The position numbers and the translations under genes were made by a program. Below, piece after piece: positions 30,395 through 32,866 of a stretch of DNA of 32,866 nt. Source of the stretch: DATKQI01 sp035532755 (lineage in GTDB: Bacteria; Pseudomonadota; Alphaproteobacteria; Acetobacterales; Acetobacteraceae); assembly GCA_035532755.1 (NCBI GenBank), contig DATKQI010000174.1:1-32866 (forward strand), read 5' to 3'. Below the pieces are notes generated by a model, which saw only the letters and a program-made list of their open reading frames with translations, was not told where the DNA came from and made no database searches. The number at the start of each line of letters is the position of its first letter. Within the stretch, counting starts at the first letter, position 1.

Positions 30395-31930
30395 ATGAAC
30401 TGGACCGCAACCATCGTCTTCGTCCTGCTGTTCGGGGCCGTCACCGTGCTCGGGTTCGTCGCCGCGAACTGGCGCCGGGGGGATCTGTCGCTGCTGCATG
30501 AATGGGGCCTGGGCGGCCGCCGTTTCGGCACGCTGATCGCCTGGTTCCTGATGGGCGGGGACCTTTATACCGCCTACACCTTCGTCGCCGTGCCGGCGCT
30601 GGTGTATGGCGCGGGCGCCATCGGCTTCTTCGCCGTGCCGTACACCATCATCGCCTATCCCATCCTGTTCCTGGTGTTCCCGCGGCTGTGGGCGGTGGCG
30701 CAGAAGCACGGCTACGTGACGGCGCCCGAGTTCGTGCGCGGCCGCTACGGCAACCGCTGGCTCGCGCTCGCCGTGGCGTTGACCGGGCTGGTGGCGACGA
30801 TGCCCTATATCGCGCTCCAGCTTGTCGGCATCCAGGTGGTCATCGGCGCGCTGGGCTTCCACGGCGCGGGTCTCGGCGGAGATCTGCCGCTGATCATCGC
30901 CTTCGTCATCCTGGCCGCCTTCACCTACACCTCCGGGCTGCGCGCGCCGGCGATGATCGCGGTGGTGAAGGATGTGCTGATCTACATCACCGTACTCGCA
31001 GCCGTCATCGTCGTGCCGATGAAGCTCGGCGGCTACGGGGCGATGTTCGCCAAGATTCCGGCCGCCAAGCTCACCCTGGCGGTGCCGGGGGCGGGCACGC
31101 TGGGCGCCTACAGCGCCTATGCCACGCTCGCGCTGGGCTCGGCCATGGCATTGTTCCTCTACCCGCACTCCATCACCGGCCTGCTCAGCTCCAACAGTTC
31201 GCGGGTGATCAAGCGCAACGCCACCTTCCTGCCCGCCTATTCCTTCATGCTCGGCCTTCTTGCACTGCTCGGCTTCATGGCCTTTGCCGTGGGGGTGGGC
31301 CACATGCCGCAATTCGCCGGCGGGTTCAAAACCTACGGGCCGAATTTCGCGGTGCCGGCGCTGTTCCTCGCCACCTTCCCCTCGTGGTTCGTGGGCATCG
31401 CCTTCGCCGCGATCGGCATCGGCGCTCTGGTGCCGGCGGCCATCATGTCGATCGCCTGCGCCAATATCTTCACGCGCGACATCTACAGGGAATTCATCAA
31501 TCCGCACTGCACGCCCGCCCAGGAATCGACGGTGGCGAAGCTCGTCTCCCTGGTGGTGAAGGCCGGGGCGCTGGTGTTCGTGCTCGAATTGCAGACGAAA
31601 TACGCGATCCAGTTCCAGCTTCTCGGCGGCGTGCTGATCATCCAGACCGTGCCGTCCGTCGTGTTCGGCCTGTTCACCCGCTTCTTCAACGCCTGGGCGC
31701 TGCTGATCGGCTGGGCCGTGGGCACGGTGATCGGCACCGGCATGATGCTGCATCTGCATTTCGCCGGGGCGGTGTATCCGGTGCATCTGTTCGGCGTCGT
31801 CGTGCCGGGCTACGTCGCCTTCTACGCCGTCATCATCAATTTCGTGATCGCCGCGGTGCTGTCGGTGCTGTTCAACGCCTTCGCCTCCGACCGCCACAAG
31901 GACGAGACCGTGGCGACCGACTATGCCTGA
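30395..31930 (+). CDS. Sodium:solute symporter, MctP-like (probable monocarboxylate uptake)
   Basis: SSS-family carrier of 511 residues with about 13 hydrophobic segments. Family stretches include LGGRRFGTLIAWFLMGGDLYTA after the first helix, YVTAPEFVRGRYGNRW, LYPHSITGLLSSNSSRVIKRNA and AIMSIACANIFTRDIYREF. The overall sequence and the DUF3311 partner upstream fit the MctP group, which takes up lactate, pyruvate, propionate or related acids; the actual substrate is not shown. GAGG about 15 nt before the ATG is a modest ribosome binding site. The stop codon is followed one base later by a 12-bp tandem repeat. Confidence 0.9.
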   Translation: MNWTATIVFVLLFGAVTVLGFVAANWRRGDLSLLHEWGLGGRRFGTLIAWFLMGGDLYTAYTFVAVPALVYGAGAIGFFAVPYTIIAYPILFLVFPRLWAVAQKHGYVTAPEFVRGRYGNRWLALAVALTGLVATMPYIALQLVGIQVVIGALGFHGAGLGGDLPLIIAFVILAAFTYTSGLRAPAMIAVVKDVLIYITVLAAVIVVPMKLGGYGAMFAKIPAAKLTLAVPGAGTLGAYSAYATLALGSAMALFLYPHSITGLLSSNSSRVIKRNATFLPAYSFMLGLLALLGFMAFAVGVGHMPQFAGGFKTYGPNFAVPALFLATFPSWFVGIAFAAIGIGALVPAAIMSIACANIFTRDIYREFINPHCTPAQESTVAKLVSLVVKAGALVFVLELQTKYAIQFQLLGGVLIIQTVPSVVFGLFTRFFNAWALLIGWAVGTVIGTGMMLHLHFAGAVYPVHLFGVVVPGYVAFYAVIINFVIAAVLSVLFNAFASDRHKDETVATDYA

Positions 31931-31931
31931 T

Positions 31932-31967
31932 CTCTGGGCCTGACTCCGGGCCTGACTCTGGGCTTGA
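31932..31967. repeat. 12-bp tandem repeat, three copies
   Basis: CTCTGGGCCTGA, CTCCGGGCCTGA and CTCTGGGCTTGA stand head to tail at 31932-31943, 31944-31955 and 31956-31967, directly after the symporter stop codon and 10 bp before the convergent tlpA stop. Each unit ends in TGA, so copy-number change would not extend the symporter reading frame. Confidence 0.85.
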
Positions 31968-31977
31968 TGGGGCGCCT

Positions 31978-32538
31978 CTACGCCGTCAGCTTGCGCACGG
32001 TGCTGGCGGCCTGGGCGGTGCCCCAGGCCGCGCCGCCCAGGAGGCGCGCGGTCTGCCGCCCCTGACGGTCGATGAGGATGGTCAGCGGAATGCCGGGCGC
32101 GGCCCAGGCCTGGATGGCCTTGCCCTCGGGGTCCAGCAGCACCGGAAGATGGCGGATATGGTGCTGCTTGTAGAACGCTTCGACAGCCTTCGCCCCGCCG
32201 GTATCGGACGAAAGCGGCAGCACGACGACGTTGTCGGGCCCCAGCACCCCGGCAAGCCGGTCCAGCGACGGCAGCTCCGCCACGCACGGCGCGCACCAGG
32301 TGGCCCAGAGATTCACCACCACGCCCTTGCCGCGATAATCGGCCAGCCGGTGCGTCGCCCCGTCCGGCGAAAGGAAGGTGATCGCGGGCGGTGGGCCGGG
32401 CGGGCTGGCCAGCACCAGCGCGGACATGTCCTGCAGCGTCTCGGCCTGCGCCGGGCCCGCCAGGAGTTTGCCTGCCGCCGCGCCGGCCGCTACGGTCCCG
32501 CCCGCCGTCAGCAGCAGGCGGCGTGAGAAACGGATCAT
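31978..32538 (-). CDS. tlpA: TlpA-family thiol-disulfide oxidoreductase, Tat-exported
   Basis: Periplasmic thioredoxin-like protein of 186 residues. The N-terminus MIRFSRRLLLTAGG has a twin-arginine motif (R6, R7) followed by a moderately hydrophobic region and AQA near 30-32, so Tat export is likely. The thioredoxin domain has the active site WATWCAPC (C82, C85) and a cis-Pro in GIPLTILID. TlpA proteins reduce periplasmic cysteines, for example in cytochrome oxidase biogenesis. GGAAG ten bases upstream serves as Shine-Dalgarno. It diverges from argH with only 15 bp between start codons, an arrangement known from other alphaproteobacteria. Confidence 0.88.
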   Translation of the reverse strand: MIRFSRRLLLTAGGTVAAGAAAGKLLAGPAQAETLQDMSALVLASPPGPPPAITFLSPDGATHRLADYRGKGVVVNLWATWCAPCVAELPSLDRLAGVLGPDNVVVLPLSSDTGGAKAVEAFYKQHHIRHLPVLLDPEGKAIQAWAAPGIPLTILIDRQGRQTARLLGGAAWGTAQAASTVRKLTA

Positions 32539-32541
32539 GAT

Positions 32542-32553
32542 GGAAGCCCTTCC
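32542..32553. promoter_or_regulatory. Palindrome giving the ribosome binding sites of both tlpA and argH
   Basis: GGAAG-CC-CTTCC is a near-perfect 12-bp palindrome filling most of the 15-bp gap between the divergent start codons. Read on the plus strand, GGAAG is 7 nt before the argH TTG; read on the minus strand, GGAAG is 10 nt before the tlpA ATG. Promoters for both genes must therefore lie inside the opposite coding region. Confidence 0.6.
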
Positions 32554-32866
32554 TTGAGCGACACGCCGCACCTGCGCAACGCGACCGCGAACGTCCAGTG
32601 GGGCGGCCGCTTCGCCGCCGGCCCCTCGGTGGTGATGGAGGAGATCAACGCCTCGATCGGGTTCGACCGCAAGCTGTGGCGGCAGGATATCCGCGGCTCG
32701 CTCGCGCACGCCGCCATGCTGGCGAAGATCGGCCTCATCGGCGCGGAAGATGAACGCGCGATCCGCGCCGGTCTAGAGGCGATCGGACACGAGATCGAGA
32801 CCGGGCAGTTCGATTTCGCCGTCGCGCTCGAAGACATCCACATGAACATCGAGGCGCGGCTGACCG
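32554..32866 (+). CDS. argH: Argininosuccinate lyase (N-terminal part, cut by window edge)
   Basis: Last enzyme of arginine synthesis, splitting argininosuccinate into arginine and fumarate. The 104 visible codons contain the family N-terminus VQWGGRFAAGPSVVMEEINA, then SIGFDRKLWRQDIRGSLAHA and, near the edge, LEDIHMNIEARL (the DxHMxIE motif). The start is TTG at 32554: a stop codon at 32524 bounds the frame, no ATG or GTG lies before the conserved part, and GGAAG is 7 nt upstream. The rest of the gene, including the catalytic serine loop, is outside the window. Confidence 0.92.
   Translation, partial: MSDTPHLRNATANVQWGGRFAAGPSVVMEEINASIGFDRKLWRQDIRGSLAHAAMLAKIGLIGAEDERAIRAGLEAIGHEIETGQFDFAVALEDIHMNIEARLT

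Noticed and set aside
30146..32296. Minus-strand open frame opposite the symporter
   Set aside because: Antisense to a clear SSS carrier and overlapping tlpA; the translation is rich in His, Arg, Asp and Gln with no motif, as expected for the complement of membrane-protein codons.

Overview
This is a GC-rich (about two thirds G+C by eye), densely coding piece of chromosome, almost certainly from an alphaproteobacterium and most likely from the Rhodospirillales/Acetobacteraceae. Four things point there: the three-subunit proton-translocating transhydrogenase (pntAA-pntAB-pntB), the divergent tlpA/argH pair, an alphaproteobacterial-type Tad pilus locus, and palindromic intergenic repeats of a kind I associate with Acetobacteraceae. 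The family assignment is inference. I recognised no tRNA, rRNA, CRISPR array, insertion sequence or prophage gene.

Layout. Positions 1-1747 (minus) hold ubiA, an ETF-beta-type lysine methyltransferase overlapping it by 4 nt, and the first 26 codons of a third gene. gshA (1942-3303, plus) converges on a LOG-family gene (3309-3890, minus). A long-chain acyl-CoA synthetase (4024-5718, minus) diverges from a pepF-AarF/ABC1 kinase pair (5806-8980, plus). The pntAA-AB-B operon (9141-12126) faces typA (12433-14265, minus) across a 312-bp palindrome that runs exactly from one stop codon to the other. A secreted Met-rich protein (14372-14947, minus) and a 631-bp non-coding stretch follow.

The block 15579-24205 (plus) is a Tad/Flp pilus machine: a 56-residue Flp pilin, cpaA (prepilin peptidase), cpaB, cpaC (secretin), a shortened CpaD lipoprotein, cpaE, cpaF (ATPase), tadB, tadC and a TadD-like TPR lipoprotein. 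From cpaB onward most genes overlap by 1-4 nt, so they are probably translated as one coupled operon. No minor pilin gene (tadE/F/G) is present in the window.

The rest is housekeeping: thpR and a TesA-type esterase (minus), divergent from a YbbA-like ABC ATPase that lacks its usual permease; cysD-cysNC sulfate activation (minus); a diiron acyl-ACP-desaturase-like protein; a DUF3311/MctP-like symporter pair; and tlpA divergent from argH (cut by the window edge) with only 15 bp between the start codons.

I found no clearly new multi-gene system. The least explained signals are structural DNA/RNA elements: the stop-to-stop palindrome with compensatory changes (12124-12435), the 71-nt hairpin and direct repeats in front of cysD, the paired hairpins after the Flp pilin gene, hairpins over the pntAA ribosome binding site, a 24-bp tandem repeat expanding the methyltransferase N-terminus, and a palindrome that supplies both Shine-Dalgarno sequences for tlpA and argH.
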